Source: CAWKEY01 sp963696315
Lineage (GTDB): Bacteria; Pseudomonadota; Gammaproteobacteria; Methylococcales; Methylomonadaceae
Length of the DNA: 64,000 nt
NCBI GenBank assembly: GCA_963696315.1
Contig: CAVOJU010000028.1
Span: 1-64,000 of the forward strand
Reading direction: 5' to 3'
The notes beneath the pieces are model-generated. The model did no database searches and had not been told where the DNA came from. It worked only from the letters and a program-made list of their open reading frames with translations. The position numbers were made by a program, and so were the translations under genes. This document shows positions 1 through 8,798 of this stretch, piece after piece; the first letter of the stretch is position 1, and each line of letters opens with the position of its first letter.

Positions 1-545
1 AGATTGTCGGAGCGCTGGCCGACCGGCACCGTATTCCGGGGATTGATGTTGCTGTGTCGGAAGGTGAAACAGTTATGCTCGGCCAGGTAGGCTTTACAGT
101 CATGGCCACACCGGGCCATACCAGCGGGCATATCGTGTATTATGCAGCCGAAGAGCAGGTGCTTTTCTGCGGCGATACCTTGTTTGTGATGGGTTGCGGC
201 AGGCTATTTGAGGGATCGGCGGCGCAGCTATGGCACTCGCTGCAAACTCTGAGAGCGCTGCCACCTGAGACGCTCATTTATTGTGCACATGAATACACGC
301 TGACGAACGGCCGTTTTGCCTTAACCCTGGAGCCGAATAATTCGGCGCTACAGGCGCGCTTGCTGGAAGTTCAGCAGCTTCGGGCTATAAACCAGCCGAC
401 CGTGCCCTCCACGATTGCGCAGGAACAGGCCACGAATCCGTTTTTTCGGGCGGATGTCTCCGCCTTCAAGGCCGCGCTGAATTGCCCGGATCAACCGGCA
501 TTAGCGGTTTTTACTGAAGTAAGAAAACGCAAGGATATATTTTGA
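1..545 (+). CDS. gloB: Hydroxyacylglutathione hydrolase (glyoxalase II), 5'-truncated by window edge
   Basis: Glyoxalase II hydrolyses S-D-lactoylglutathione to lactate and glutathione in the cytoplasm, the second step of methylglyoxal detoxification. The reading frame is open from base 3, so the N-terminus lies upstream of the window. The metallo-beta-lactamase fold is recognisable from TPGHTSGH, FCGDTLFVMGCGRLFEG and YCAHEYT, which carry the metal-binding His and Asp residues. The C-terminal substrate domain with a NPFFRAD-type motif follows, and the length from the first motif fits the family. It stops at a TGA 25 bases before the convergent Uma2-like gene. Only the 5' end is missing. Confidence 0.93.
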   Translation, partial: IVGALADRHRIPGIDVAVSEGETVMLGQVGFTVMATPGHTSGHIVYYAAEEQVLFCGDTLFVMGCGRLFEGSAAQLWHSLQTLRALPPETLIYCAHEYTLTNGRFALTLEPNNSALQARLLEVQQLRAINQPTVPSTIAQEQATNPFFRADVSAFKAALNCPDQPALAVFTEVRKRKDIF

Positions 546-569
546 TGACGGGCGACCAGGAACGACCAA

Positions 570-1136
570 TCAGCCCGTAGTCGCCCATAAATCCGCCAAA
601 GCCAGGGTGATTTCTGCGAACGGCGGCGCTTGCACTAAGTCGTCTTGTTGCCAGGTGTGTTCAAGCAGCCAATGCTGTTCATGCAAGCGATACACTTCCA
701 GCGTTCTGCACTCGGGATCAACCAGCCACAGCCAGTTGATGCCCAGTTCGGCGTAAATCGGCATCTTTACCGCTCGATCGATGCGGGCCGTACCCGGTGA
801 CAGGATTTCGCACACCCAATCGGGAGCGAGACTGAAATAAGCAGCGTCAGGCAAAGCCGGCAAGCGCTCACGCCGCCAACCCGCCAGATCAGGCACCAGA
901 ATATGCTGATTTAAATGCAATTCAGGTTCAAAAAATATCCACCAACCGCCGGGGCCTCCACGGCCATGATCATAAGGCGACATAAGATCACCGCCAATTA
1001 CCGATGCTGCACGGGCATGTTTGGGCGCGGGCCTTGGCTGAGTTATCAGTTGTCCATGAATAATCTCGCCAATGAGGTTATCGGGCAAATCGAACAGGTC
1101 TTCGTAGCTAGCAAGGCGGTGAGCGGCTTGTGTCAT
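570..1136 (-). CDS. Uma2 family (DUF820) putative PD-(D/E)XK nuclease-like protein
   Basis: This 188-residue protein matches the Uma2/DUF820 family, whose members have a restriction-endonuclease-like fold and unproven function. The family signature is visible: an acidic PDLAGW segment in mid-protein, then EILSPGTARIDRAVKM with the E, D and K expected of the active-site region, then YAELGINWLWLVDPE near residue 140. There is no signal peptide. It is convergent with gloB and reads in the same direction as the lysS group, but the gap to DUF2818 gives no sign of operon coupling. Family assignment is firm. No role can be read from its neighbours. Confidence 0.85.
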   Translation of the reverse strand: MTQAAHRLASYEDLFDLPDNLIGEIIHGQLITQPRPAPKHARAASVIGGDLMSPYDHGRGGPGGWWIFFEPELHLNQHILVPDLAGWRRERLPALPDAAYFSLAPDWVCEILSPGTARIDRAVKMPIYAELGINWLWLVDPECRTLEVYRLHEQHWLLEHTWQQDDLVQAPPFAEITLALADLWATTG

Positions 1137-1169
1137 GACGTCAATCTCCGGAGTATGTCAGGTACGGGC

Positions 1170-1487
1170 TTATTCTTGCTTGGCGCGTTGCAACAGCTTT
1201 TTCAGATCATAATGGTAGATAAAACCGGGTAATGCAAACACCATGAATAATGACAGGGTAACGACATAAAATTCCCAGTCTTGCGACTGCCTTACACCGT
1301 TCACCTTGTATTCCAAACCCACAGACAAAAGCCCGATCAACACATACAGCAACAGCCATTCCAACCAGCGCAGCCAAGCATTTTTGTGCATTGCCACAAC
1401 ACACAGAAAGCGCTCACTCAGCCAGGGAATATTGGCTGCGAAGAAGGCCGCCAATATAAACGCGATATACAGACCCGATGACGCCAT
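1170..1487 (-). CDS. DUF2818 family small membrane protein
   Basis: This 105-residue inner-membrane protein has three hydrophobic spans: residues 5-22, about 40-60 and about 75-92. It matches the DUF2818 family of short proteobacterial membrane proteins, which in other genomes often lie near NADH dehydrogenase or tRNA synthetase genes. Its ATG overlaps the lysS stop by one base (TGATG), so it is probably translated by coupling with lysS. Function is unknown. Confidence 0.75.
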   Translation of the reverse strand: MASSGLYIAFILAAFFAANIPWLSERFLCVVAMHKNAWLRWLEWLLLYVLIGLLSVGLEYKVNGVRQSQDWEFYVVTLSLFMVFALPGFIYHYDLKKLLQRAKQE

Positions 1488-2983
1488 CAGTTTTTAGGGC
1501 GCATATGCGGGAACAACAACACATCACGAATCGAGGGGGCATCGGTAAACAGCATCACCAGGCGGTCGATACCGATACCCTCGCCCGCTGTCGGCGGCAT
1601 GCCATGTTCAAGCGCGACGATGTAATCGGCATCAAAATGCATGGCTTCATCGTCGCCAGCCTCTTTTTCTTCAACCTGTTTCTGGAAGCGCGCCGCCTGA
1701 TCTTCGGCGTCGTTCAACTCGGTAAAACCGTTGGCGATTTCACGGCCGCCGACGAAAAACTCAAAGCGGTCGGTGACATGCGGGTCATCGTCATTGCGTC
1801 TGGCCAAGGGCGACACTTCAACCGGGTAAGCGGTAATGAAGGTCGGATTCATCAATCGATGCTCGACGGTTTTTTCAAAAATTTCGATCTGTATCTTGCC
1901 CAGGCCGTAGCTGTCTTTAACGGGAAGGCCCAGACCTTGCGCGACTTTCGCAGCAGACTCGCGGTTATTGATGTCGGCCAGCGATAAATCGGGGTTAAAG
2001 TGCAGAATCGACTCGACCACCGTCATTCTGTCGAACGGCTTGCCGAAATCATAGTGCTCGCCTTGATAAGTGATCAGGGTTTGGCCGACCACTTCTTCAG
2101 CCAAGCCGCGCAACATGGCTTCGGTCAAATCCATTAAGTCATGATATTCGGCATAGGCCTGATAAAACTCCAGCATGGTAAATTCCGGATTATGGCGGGT
2201 TGACAGGCCTTCATTACGGAAATTGCGATTGATTTCAAAAACCCGTTCAAAGCCGCCGACCACCAGCCGTTTCAAATACAGTTCCGGAGCAATGCGCAAA
2301 TACAGGCCCATATCCAGGGCATTATGATGTGTGGTAAACGGGCGCGCGGTCGCTCCGCCGGGAATGGCCTGCATCATCGGGGTTTCAACTTCCAGAAACT
2401 GGCGATCCACCAGAAACTGGCGAATATAAGCGACTATTTTGGAACGCATTAAAAAAGTACTGCGTGTCGCTTCACTCATGATCAAATCCAGGTAACGCTG
2501 CCGGTATTTGATTTCCTGATCGGCGATGCCGTGAAATTTCTCCGGCAAGGGCCGCAAGGCTTTGGTCAGCAGACGGATGTCATCGACCTTGACGCTGAGT
2601 TCACCTGTCTGGGTTATAAACAATACACCCTCCGCGCCGATAATGTCGCCGATGTCCCACTTCTTGAACTGCTCGTTATAAAAATTTTCAGGCAAGGCAT
2701 CACGGGTCACATACAGCTGTATCTTTCCGGACATATCCTGGATATGGCAGAAACTGGCTTTACCCATCACGCGACGCGTCATGATGCGGCCCGCAATTTT
2801 GACACGAACAGGTTCAGCTTCGAGCTCTTCCTTGGATTTTTCGCCATATTCGGCCAGCACTTCACCGGCCACGACATTGCGGCGGAAATCGGTGGGAAAG
2901 GCGATGCCGTTTTCGCGCAATTCATTCAGTTTGCTGCGGCGCTGTTTAATCTGTTCTTGTTCGTCGTGTTCAATTTCTGACAT
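1487..2983 (-). CDS. lysS: Lysyl-tRNA synthetase, class II
   Basis: It charges tRNA-Lys with lysine in the cytoplasm. The 498-residue length is typical. Residues 60-160 form the N-terminal OB-fold anticodon domain (VKIAGRIMTRRVMGKASF). Class II motif 1 lies around RYLDLIMSEATR, motif 2 at FRNEGLSTRHNPEFTMLE, and motif 3 near the C-terminus at GIGIDRLVMLF. It is followed with a one-base overlap by DUF2818. In many gammaproteobacteria prfB directly precedes lysS. Here that order is kept, but the two genes are about 1 kb apart with a decayed cassette between them. No frameshift is seen. Confidence 0.98.
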   Translation of the reverse strand: MSEIEHDEQEQIKQRRSKLNELRENGIAFPTDFRRNVVAGEVLAEYGEKSKEELEAEPVRVKIAGRIMTRRVMGKASFCHIQDMSGKIQLYVTRDALPENFYNEQFKKWDIGDIIGAEGVLFITQTGELSVKVDDIRLLTKALRPLPEKFHGIADQEIKYRQRYLDLIMSEATRSTFLMRSKIVAYIRQFLVDRQFLEVETPMMQAIPGGATARPFTTHHNALDMGLYLRIAPELYLKRLVVGGFERVFEINRNFRNEGLSTRHNPEFTMLEFYQAYAEYHDLMDLTEAMLRGLAEEVVGQTLITYQGEHYDFGKPFDRMTVVESILHFNPDLSLADINNRESAAKVAQGLGLPVKDSYGLGKIQIEIFEKTVEHRLMNPTFITAYPVEVSPLARRNDDDPHVTDRFEFFVGGREIANGFTELNDAEDQAARFQKQVEEKEAGDDEAMHFDADYIVALEHGMPPTAGEGIGIDRLVMLFTDAPSIRDVLLFPHMRPKN

Positions 2984-3070
2984 TTTGTACGCGATAAAGA
3001 GGTTAAAATATGAAATTTAAAAATGATAGCTAGAATTTATATACTAAATTACGCAAGTTTACTTATTAGC

Positions 3071-3527
3071 TTATTCTGCTAACTCGCTGATTTGAGTTTT
3101 TGTGAAAGTAATTCCCAATCCAGTTCGATAAAGGTACATGTCTTCAAAATAAACACCCCCCATAACATTTCTACCGAGTCTGTTATTTCCTAATATTGCA
3201 TTTCCTAAGACGCTATTTTTAATAGCTTTGAAACTATACGATTATCAGGATTAGAAACGCGAATATCATGTAACGAAATCTACCTTTTCATCAGTTTTAG
3301 CAGACTCATTAATATCGTTAATTCGTTTGTAAAAGTTTCGTAGGTCCTTCGCTATCAACAAGAGGTGAAACTATCGTAAGTGTCCTAAGTCTTTTTCCTT
3401 GTCCTCTAGCATCCAAAAGGCTGCTGCCACCTTTGCGTTAGATTCATCTAGTCGTTTTATTAGAGGTTTCACCGGCCATGAGCATTTCGTCAGAAAACCA
3501 TTGAGTTATAAATATTTCTTTAGCCAT
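3071..3527 (-). pseudogene. Decayed partner gene of a HEPN cassette (unknown family)
   Basis: No long frame is open, but one protein can be followed across several frames on the minus strand. It starts MAKEIFITQWFSDEM at 3527 and continues through LIKRLDESNAKVAAAFWMLE, IVSPLVDSEGP, INDINESAKTDEKVDF and VLGNAILGNNRLGRNVMGGV to a TAA at 3071. At least four single-base shifts are needed to join the pieces, and the rebuilt protein is about 150 residues. I do not recognise the family. Its start lies 22 bases inside the end of the upstream HEPN-like gene, which implies a former translationally coupled pair. Confidence 0.6.
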
Positions 3528-3927
3528 GGCAGTATTCCTGAACTTTTGTCGGTAATTGCATTGAAAAGGTTATGAGCATCTTGTTCTCCAATAGCATTTT
3601 CATAGCGGGATTCCTCTGACCACTTACTAGCGACTGCCCAGTTTAACTTAAAGTCCTCATTCTGTATTTTCTTGTTCAGCGAGTTCTTGCTTTAAACCAG
3701 CGGTAATAAATAGCTTAGTAAGGTCATGTGTATAGCTATCATTGGTGAGCTTTTTATCTGGAAAATCGAATGCTTTAATTTGCTTAGCAATACACGCCTT
3801 CAATGATGCACTCGAGAGCGTAGCCAAGCTAAGTAGTAAGCTCCATGATAACAATTCGCTGTTAGTAGAACCTCGGCCTCCTTAATTCTTATATCAGCTA
3901 AATTTTCGTAGTTCGTTTTTGATTCAT
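3506..3927 (-). pseudogene. Decayed HEPN-domain protein
   Basis: Pieces in several frames join into a protein of about 135 residues. It runs NYENLADIRIKEAEVLLTAN, GAYYLA, GYALEC, LKACIAKQIKAFDFPDKK, NDSYTHDLTKL and then, after another shift, DFKLNWAVASKWSEESRYEN to ILPWLKKYL and a TAA at 3506. The A-E-V-L-L...G-Y-A-L-E-C-x-L-K pattern is that of HEPN proteins, a helical family often linked to RNases, nucleotidyltransferases and toxin-antitoxin or defence modules. At least three indels break it, and one 65-residue piece is still open at 3657-3854. HEPN membership is by eye. Confidence 0.6.
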
Positions 3928-3979
3928 TAGTTAGCTGGTATTGTTAGATAATTATGCGTTGGTGGTTTTATAAGTTTAT

Positions 3980-5078
3980 TTACAACCCGCTCTTCAGACT
4001 CGCCTCAATAAACTGATCCAGATCGCCATCAAGCACGGCCTGGGTGTTGCCGGTTTCGACCCCGGTACGTAAATCCTTGATGCGCGATTGATCCAGCACA
4101 TAAGACCGGATCTGGCTGCCCCAGCCTATGTCCGACTTGGAGTCTTCCAGCGCCTGCTGGGTTTCGCTGCGCTTGCGCATTTCCAGCTCATAGAGCTTGG
4201 CTTTCAGCTGCTTCATGGCAGTGTCTTTGTTTTTGTGCTGCGAACGGTCGCTTTGGCATTGCACGACAGTGCCGGTGGGATTATGGGTGATACGCACGGC
4301 CGATTCGGTACGGTTGACGTGCTGGCCGCCGGCGCCGCTGGCGCGATAGACATCGATGCGCAAATCAGCCGGATTAATATCGATATCGATGTCATCATCG
4401 ATTTCAGGTGAAACGAATACCGAGGCAAACGAGGTATGACGGCGGTTTCCAGAATCAAAGGGCGATTTTCTGACCAGACGATGCACACCTGTTTCCGTGC
4501 GTAGCCAGCCGAAAGCGTATTCGCCTTCAAAGCGAATGGTGGCGCTTTTAATGCCGGCCACATCACCATCGGATTCTTCAATCAATTCGGTTTTAAAGCC
4601 CTTGCGCTCGCCCCAACGCAAGAACATACGCTCAAGCATGGAGGCCCAGTCCTGGGCTTCGGTGCCGCCGGAACCGGATTGAATATCCAGAAACGCATTA
4701 TTGGCATCCATTTCACCGGAAAACATGCGTCGGAATTCAAGATCGGCAACCTTGATTTCCAGTTGCGCCAAATCGTCCACCACAGTAGCAATGGTTTCTT
4801 CATCGCCTTCCTCCACGGCCATGGCCAGCAACTCTTCAGCATCGGCAAGACCGTGTTCCAGCTCATTAATGGTGTTGACTACGGTCTCAAGCTGGCCGCG
4901 TTCCTTGCCCAAGGCCAGGGCCTGTTCGGGATTATCCCAGATTTTTGGACTTTCCAGCTCCCTTAAAACTTCAACCAGGCGCTCGCTTTTAGTATCGAAG
5001 TCAAAGATACCCCCTAAGCGCATTACCACGGCTTTTCAGGTCGGCTATTTTATTTTTGATCGGATTTATTTCTTGCAT
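3980..5078 (-). CDS. prfB: Peptide chain release factor 2, with programmed +1 frameshift
   Basis: RF2 terminates translation at UGA and UAA. The main frame (3980-5029) holds the stop-codon-reading SPF tripeptide (KSPFDSGNRRH) and the GGQ motif (SGAGGQHVNRTESAV). The true start is the ATG at 5078, in another frame: MQEINPIKNKIADLKSRGNA and then LRGYL up to an in-frame TGA at 5001-5003. The classic autoregulatory signal is intact: a Shine-Dalgarno-like AGGGGG at 5010-5015, then TAT, CTT and TGAC. Ribosomes pausing at the UGA shift +1 into FDTKSERLVE. This frameshift is established regulation, not damage. Confidence 0.97.
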
Positions 5079-5200
5079 GGGATATTTTTACCAAAAATCG
5101 TTACCGGTGTGCATGGTGACCCCAGCCGATGAAAACTTTAAAAAGGAGGGCAATTATAAACCATTAGGCCACCGCGTTCACCCTCTACTCAAGATGACCG

Positions 5201-5521
5201 TTAATCCCAGCGATTATCCCTAACCTGCACTTTGCCCTGTTCAATACGCACAGGAAAACAGGCGATATCTTCATAAGCGGGAGCGGATTTTACCGCGCCG
5301 GTTTTGACGCAAAAGCGCGCACCGTGACGAGGACAGACAATCTCATCGCCTTCCAGTTCGCCGCTGGCTATTTCGGCGCCATCGTGGCTGCACACATCCT
5401 CGATGGCATAAAAATCACCGTCTATTTTAAACACGGCCACATCGGTGCCGTCGACATCAACGACCACATTCTCGCCGTTCGCCAAAGCGTTTGCATCAAT
5501 AACATCAACCCATTCAGTCAT
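5201..5521 (-). CDS. Rieske [2Fe-2S] ferredoxin-like protein of the SUF operon
   Basis: This 106-residue soluble protein is of the Rieske/NirD-like, non-haem oxygenase ferredoxin type. The two cluster-binding motifs are complete: CSHDGAE at about residues 43-49 and CPRHGARF at about 64-71. It lies at the 3' end of the minus-strand suf gene run, after rsmJ. Small Rieske ferredoxins often close suf operons in proteobacteria, so a role as an electron carrier or Fe-S client is plausible but inferred. The protein is intact and normal in length. Confidence 0.85.
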   Translation of the reverse strand: MTEWVDVIDANALANGENVVVDVDGTDVAVFKIDGDFYAIEDVCSHDGAEIASGELEGDEIVCPRHGARFCVKTGAVKSAPAYEDIACFPVRIEQGKVQVRDNRWD

Positions 5522-5691
5522 TTATCACCTTTAAATCCCATATTGTTATACATTAAGTTCGTCATTATGACTGACTCAAAGCTTGCCATCCATGTCACTG
5601 GATACCCGCTTCCCGGCGAGTATGACGGGCTTGTTTAAAAAACATGCCCTAAACTTTTCGCCTTTCGTCCTTGAACCTTGAACCTTTCACC

Positions 5692-6576
5692 CTATTTCAA
5701 ATAAACATCATAACGCAGCAACTTGCCCTGAAAACTGTCACTGGGCTTGCCGCCCAGGGGTTCGGCATAATCGGGGCTTTTGACGACCACGCGTTTGCCA
5801 GCCGCATTTAAAGCCGCAGCAAATAGCTGTTCTTTATCCAGGTCGTCACCCAACAGATCGCGCAAAACCGTCATGGACTTTTTGGCCAGCGCGGATTTTT
5901 TACGTTTGGGCGGGAACATGGGATCAAGATAAATACAGTCCGGCGGCGATTCCAGGCCCGCCAGCAGATCGATGGCGTTGCCCTGCAGCAACTTCGGCGG
6001 CTGTAATTGCAGCCGCTGCATCCAGTCTTGTTGCGCCAACCGGTTAAAGCCGTCTGTTAATAATTCCGCCATGACCGGAGAGCGCTCAATACAAATCAGC
6101 ACGAAGCCCATCCGGAAAATATGCAGACTGTCCTGTCCCCAGCCCGTCGTGGCATCGACCACGGTTCTGGTTTTCCGCCCCAGGGCCTGGGCTAAAGCAC
6201 CGTCTTTGGGCGCTGGCCATGAGCGCTGCTCGCCATTTCGAGGGGCTATATCGACGGTTAAGCCGCCTTTTTTAAGCAATTCCTTGTCACCATGGATGGT
6301 GTGTATGCTGCGAGCCTGTCGGGAGCAGGCGCGGCGGTCGAGCAGTTTTAAACAGCCTTCGCGCCAGGTTAACAAGAAGTCTTCCTGTCCGATTTCATCA
6401 AGCGTTTGATACAAGGGAACACGCAGTCTTTCTGCAAGTTGTTGAAACGGCAGCCAATCACACTGCCCTTCGAAAAGCACGGCTAGTTTTATCACCAGGG
6501 ATGGTGTGTATGCCGCAAGACTGTAGGGAACAGGCGCGACACCGGTGTATTGTTGCGTTAAATTTTTCGTGATCAT
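5692..6576 (-). CDS. rsmJ: 16S rRNA (guanine-1516-N2)-methyltransferase RsmJ-like
   Basis: This 294-residue SAM-dependent methyltransferase matches RsmJ (YhiQ), which methylates G1516 of 16S rRNA. The SAM motif is VVDATTGWGQDSLHIFRMGF, the acidic loop is CIERSP, and the family signature YLDPMFPPKRKKSALAKKSM follows, with VVVKSPDYAEPL near the C-terminus. The N-terminal third is unusual. Two copies of a ~45-bp dispersed repeat lie in frame inside the gene (6288-6336 and 6496-6540) and encode segments such as YSLAAYTPSLV and SRQARSIHTIHG, which I do not expect in RsmJ. The catalytic part is intact. Confidence 0.85.
   Translation of the reverse strand: MITKNLTQQYTGVAPVPYSLAAYTPSLVIKLAVLFEGQCDWLPFQQLAERLRVPLYQTLDEIGQEDFLLTWREGCLKLLDRRACSRQARSIHTIHGDKELLKKGGLTVDIAPRNGEQRSWPAPKDGALAQALGRKTRTVVDATTGWGQDSLHIFRMGFVLICIERSPVMAELLTDGFNRLAQQDWMQRLQLQPPKLLQGNAIDLLAGLESPPDCIYLDPMFPPKRKKSALAKKSMTVLRDLLGDDLDKEQLFAAALNAAGKRVVVKSPDYAEPLGGKPSDSFQGKLLRYDVYLK
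6288..6336 (+). repeat. ~45-bp dispersed coding-region repeat, copy 1 (inside rsmJ)
   Basis: The copy carries the core GGATGGTGTGTATGC followed about 9 bases later by GGGAGCAGGCGCGGCG. The same layout recurs at 6496-6540, 9500-9544 and, as a tandem array, at 27006-27183. It stays in frame with rsmJ. Confidence 0.7.
6496..6540 (+). repeat. ~45-bp dispersed coding-region repeat, copy 2 (inside rsmJ)
   Basis: The core CCAGGGATGGTGTGTATGCC is followed by GCAAGACTGTAGGGAACAGG and CGCGAC. It is in the same orientation as copy 1 and lies about 200 bp from it in the same gene, near the rsmJ start. Confidence 0.7.
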
Positions 6577-6644
6577 CGCTTATTAACCAGGAAGTCACTA
6601 CTAAAAATAAAACTTCGTGCTCTTCGTGTCCTTCGTGGTAAAAA

Positions 6645-7097
6645 TCATTCTGTAGAAATCGATTTTTGCTCGTTTTTCAGCGCCGCATCCAGCGTATGCC
6701 AGGCCAAAGTGGCACACTTAACGCGCGCCGGATATTCGCGCACGCCCGCCAGAACAGCCAGTTTGCCAACGGCTTCAAGATTAAAATTTTCATCCTTGCC
6801 GGTGGTCATTTCATGGAATTTTTTAAACAAGGCTTCGGCTTCGGCTTCGGTTTTGCCTTTAACAATCTCGGTCATCAAGGAAACGGAAGCTGTTGAAATA
6901 GCGCAGCCGGAGCCCTGAAAACTGGCATCGCTAATGACATCGCCGTCCATTTTCAAAAACAGGGTCAGGCGGTCGCCGCATAAGGGATTAAAGCCCTCGA
7001 CTTGCCTGTCTGCATTTTCCATGACCCGAAAATTACGCGGGTTACGGTTATGGTCAAAAATAACCTCTTGATAGAGGTCGCGTAAATCATCAAACAT
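6645..7097 (-). CDS. sufU: SUF Fe-S assembly protein SufU (IscU-like scaffold/sulfur acceptor)
   Basis: This 150-residue SufU-type protein accepts sulfur from SufS. The three conserved cysteines are present in NPLCGD (about residue 40), GSGCAIS (about 66) and VKCATL (about 129), as is the Asp of NPLCGD. The SufU-specific insertion between the second and third cysteines (KFHEMTTGK) separates it from classical IscU. It is 18 bases downstream of hicA, in the order sufS-hicB-hicA-sufU. The gene is intact. Confidence 0.93.
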   Translation of the reverse strand: MFDDLRDLYQEVIFDHNRNPRNFRVMENADRQVEGFNPLCGDRLTLFLKMDGDVISDASFQGSGCAISTASVSLMTEIVKGKTEAEAEALFKKFHEMTTGKDENFNLEAVGKLAVLAGVREYPARVKCATLAWHTLDAALKNEQKSISTE

Positions 7098-7114
7098 GAT
7101 TGCTCTCTGTGCGT

Positions 7115-7357
7115 TTATTCAGAATAGAAATGGGGATACAGTTCATCCGAACTGATATAACGACTGGCCTGGCGCATTATGGCTTTACAGGTTCCCGTGT
7201 CCAATTCTGCATGATTTGGAATGGTTAATAGTTGTTTTTGGTTCTGCACCATACGCGTTAGTTTTATATGGCTGCCTCGCTGGGAAGCAATAACAAATCC
7301 GAATTGCGCCAATATAGCTAACACCTGCTTGGCGGTTAAGCGCTTTAATTTTGGCAC
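7115..7357 (-). CDS. hicA: HicA-like mRNA interferase toxin (YcfA family), pair 1
   Basis: This 80-residue basic protein has the HicA double-stranded-RNA-binding-like fold. The pattern is LTAKQVLAILAQFGFVIASQ, then RGSHIKL with the catalytic His, then LTIPNHAELDTGT. HicA toxins cleave mRNA. The start overlaps the end of hicB by 13 bases, giving antitoxin-first order. The pair lies inside the suf operon between sufS and sufU. Residues after about 65 (YISSDELYPHF) extend past the usual core. Confidence 0.85.
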   Translation of the reverse strand: MPKLKRLTAKQVLAILAQFGFVIASQRGSHIKLTRMVQNQKQLLTIPNHAELDTGTCKAIMRQASRYISSDELYPHFYSE

Positions 7358-7575
7358 ACCGCTGCCATTTCGTAATTGACCACAATCGGTGGATTAGGCG
7401 CAAAACCTAAAGCAGCCAAATCTTCGCCATCCAAATGCAGGCTTATTGCTTCGCGTAAATTCAGCACCACTTCATCCAAAGTTTGCCCCTGCGTCACAAC
7501 AGGCAATTCAACACATTCCGCGATAAAGCCGGATTCTTCGCCGGTGTGTATATAGGCTTTTATCGTGTAAATCAT
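7345..7575 (-). CDS. hicB: HicB-like antitoxin, pair 1
   Basis: This 76-residue protein has the HicB partially degraded RNase-H fold: a strand with YIHTGEESGFIAECVELP, then the helix TLDEVVLNLREAISLHL. HicB antitoxins bind HicA and often autorepress. No separate C-terminal DNA-binding domain is visible. Its ATG overlaps the sufS stop as ATGA (7572-7575), so it is probably translated with sufS, which would tie toxin-antitoxin expression to suf transcription. Confidence 0.82.
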   Translation of the reverse strand: MIYTIKAYIHTGEESGFIAECVELPVVTQGQTLDEVVLNLREAISLHLDGEDLAALGFAPNPPIVVNYEMAAVCQN

Positions 7576-8798
7576 CCGCCAAATACCTCTATTAAAGACT
7601 CAATACCTTTCATTAAAACATCAATCTCTGCTTTGGTGTTATACACGGCGAACGAAGCCCTGGCGGTTGCAGGCACTTTAAAAAAATCCATCACCGGCAT
7701 GGCGCAATGATGCCCTGCCCTGATTGCAATGCCCAGGCTATCGAGCATGGTGCCTATATCATGCGGGTGTATTTTATCGAGTACAAAAGACAGAATCGCG
7801 CCTTTATGTTCCGCTTCTCCGATAATCCGAAGGCCTTTGATTTGCCTGGCTTTCTCGGTGGCGTAAGCGAGCAGCTCGGCCTCATACGCGGCAATATTAT
7901 CCATACCGATGGCGTTCAGATAATCGATAGCGGCGCCCAAACCGACGACATCGGCAATACTGGGCGTGCCCGCTTCAAACTTGTACGGCAGCACATTATA
8001 TTCGGTTTCTTCGAAAGTGACCTTGCGGATCATATCGCCGCCGCCCTGGTACGGCGGCATGGCTTCGAGTGAAGACTGTTTGCCGTATAAAACGCCTATG
8101 CCGGCCGGGCCATAAAGCTTATGGCCTGAAAAGACATAAAAATCGCAATCCAGAGCCTGCACATCCACGGTCATGTGCGGAATGGCCTGGGCGCCATCCA
8201 GCAACACCGGAATGTTTTTAGCGTGCGCCGCGGTGACAATCTGCTCAACCGGGTTAATCGTGCCCAAGGCATTGGACATATGGACAACGGAAACCAGTTT
8301 GGTTTTGTCGCCGAGCAGTTTTTCAAACTCGGAATAGATTAATTCGCCCTGCAGATTGATCGGTGCCACTTTCAAGATCGCGCCGGTCTGCTGGCAGAGC
8401 ATTTGCCAGGGCACGATATTGGAATGATGCTCCATGGCAGTAATTAAAATCTCATCGCCGGCTTTAATATTGGCTTTGCCATAGCTCTGAGCGACCAGAT
8501 TGATGGCCTCGGTGGCGCCCCTGACAAAAATAATCTCTTTTTCGCTGGCGGCATTGATAAAGTCTTTAACCTTGGTTCGCGCGCCTTCGAACTTATCGGT
8601 CGAACGCACGCTCAAGGTATGCACGCCGCGATGCACGTTGGCATAATCATGGCTGTATAAATGCACAATGCTGTCGATAACGGCTTGCGGCTTCTGGCAA
8701 GTGGCGGCGTTATCCAGGTACACCAGATCCTTGCCACGAATTTTCTCGCCAAGAATAGGGAAATCCAGACGTATTTTTTGTACATCAAATTGCGTCAT
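7572..8798 (-). CDS. sufS: Cysteine desulfurase SufS (group II)
   Basis: SufS is a PLP enzyme that removes sulfur from L-cysteine and passes it to SufU or SufBCD. It has about 408 residues. The PLP lysine sits in FYVFSGHKLYGPAGIG, and the active-site cysteine is in the short group II loop RAGHHCAMP. HGVHTLS-like residues near position 60 and TEAINLVAQSYG are also conserved. ATG codons at 8804 and 8798 are both possible; 8798 gives an ATGA overlap with the sufD stop and is preferred. The gene is intact. Confidence 0.97.
   Translation of the reverse strand: MTQFDVQKIRLDFPILGEKIRGKDLVYLDNAATCQKPQAVIDSIVHLYSHDYANVHRGVHTLSVRSTDKFEGARTKVKDFINAASEKEIIFVRGATEAINLVAQSYGKANIKAGDEILITAMEHHSNIVPWQMLCQQTGAILKVAPINLQGELIYSEFEKLLGDKTKLVSVVHMSNALGTINPVEQIVTAAHAKNIPVLLDGAQAIPHMTVDVQALDCDFYVFSGHKLYGPAGIGVLYGKQSSLEAMPPYQGGGDMIRKVTFEETEYNVLPYKFEAGTPSIADVVGLGAAIDYLNAIGMDNIAAYEAELLAYATEKARQIKGLRIIGEAEHKGAILSFVLDKIHPHDIGTMLDSLGIAIRAGHHCAMPVMDFFKVPATARASFAVYNTKAEIDVLMKGIESLIEVFGG

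Noticed and set aside
3657..3854. 65-codon minus-strand ORF as a stand-alone gene
   Set aside because: It is the middle piece of the HEPN-like gene; homologous-looking sequence continues on both sides in other frames.
5001..5003. prfB stop codon as evidence of a pseudogene
   Set aside because: The AGGGGG-TAT-CTT-TGA-C context is the known programmed frameshift of RF2.
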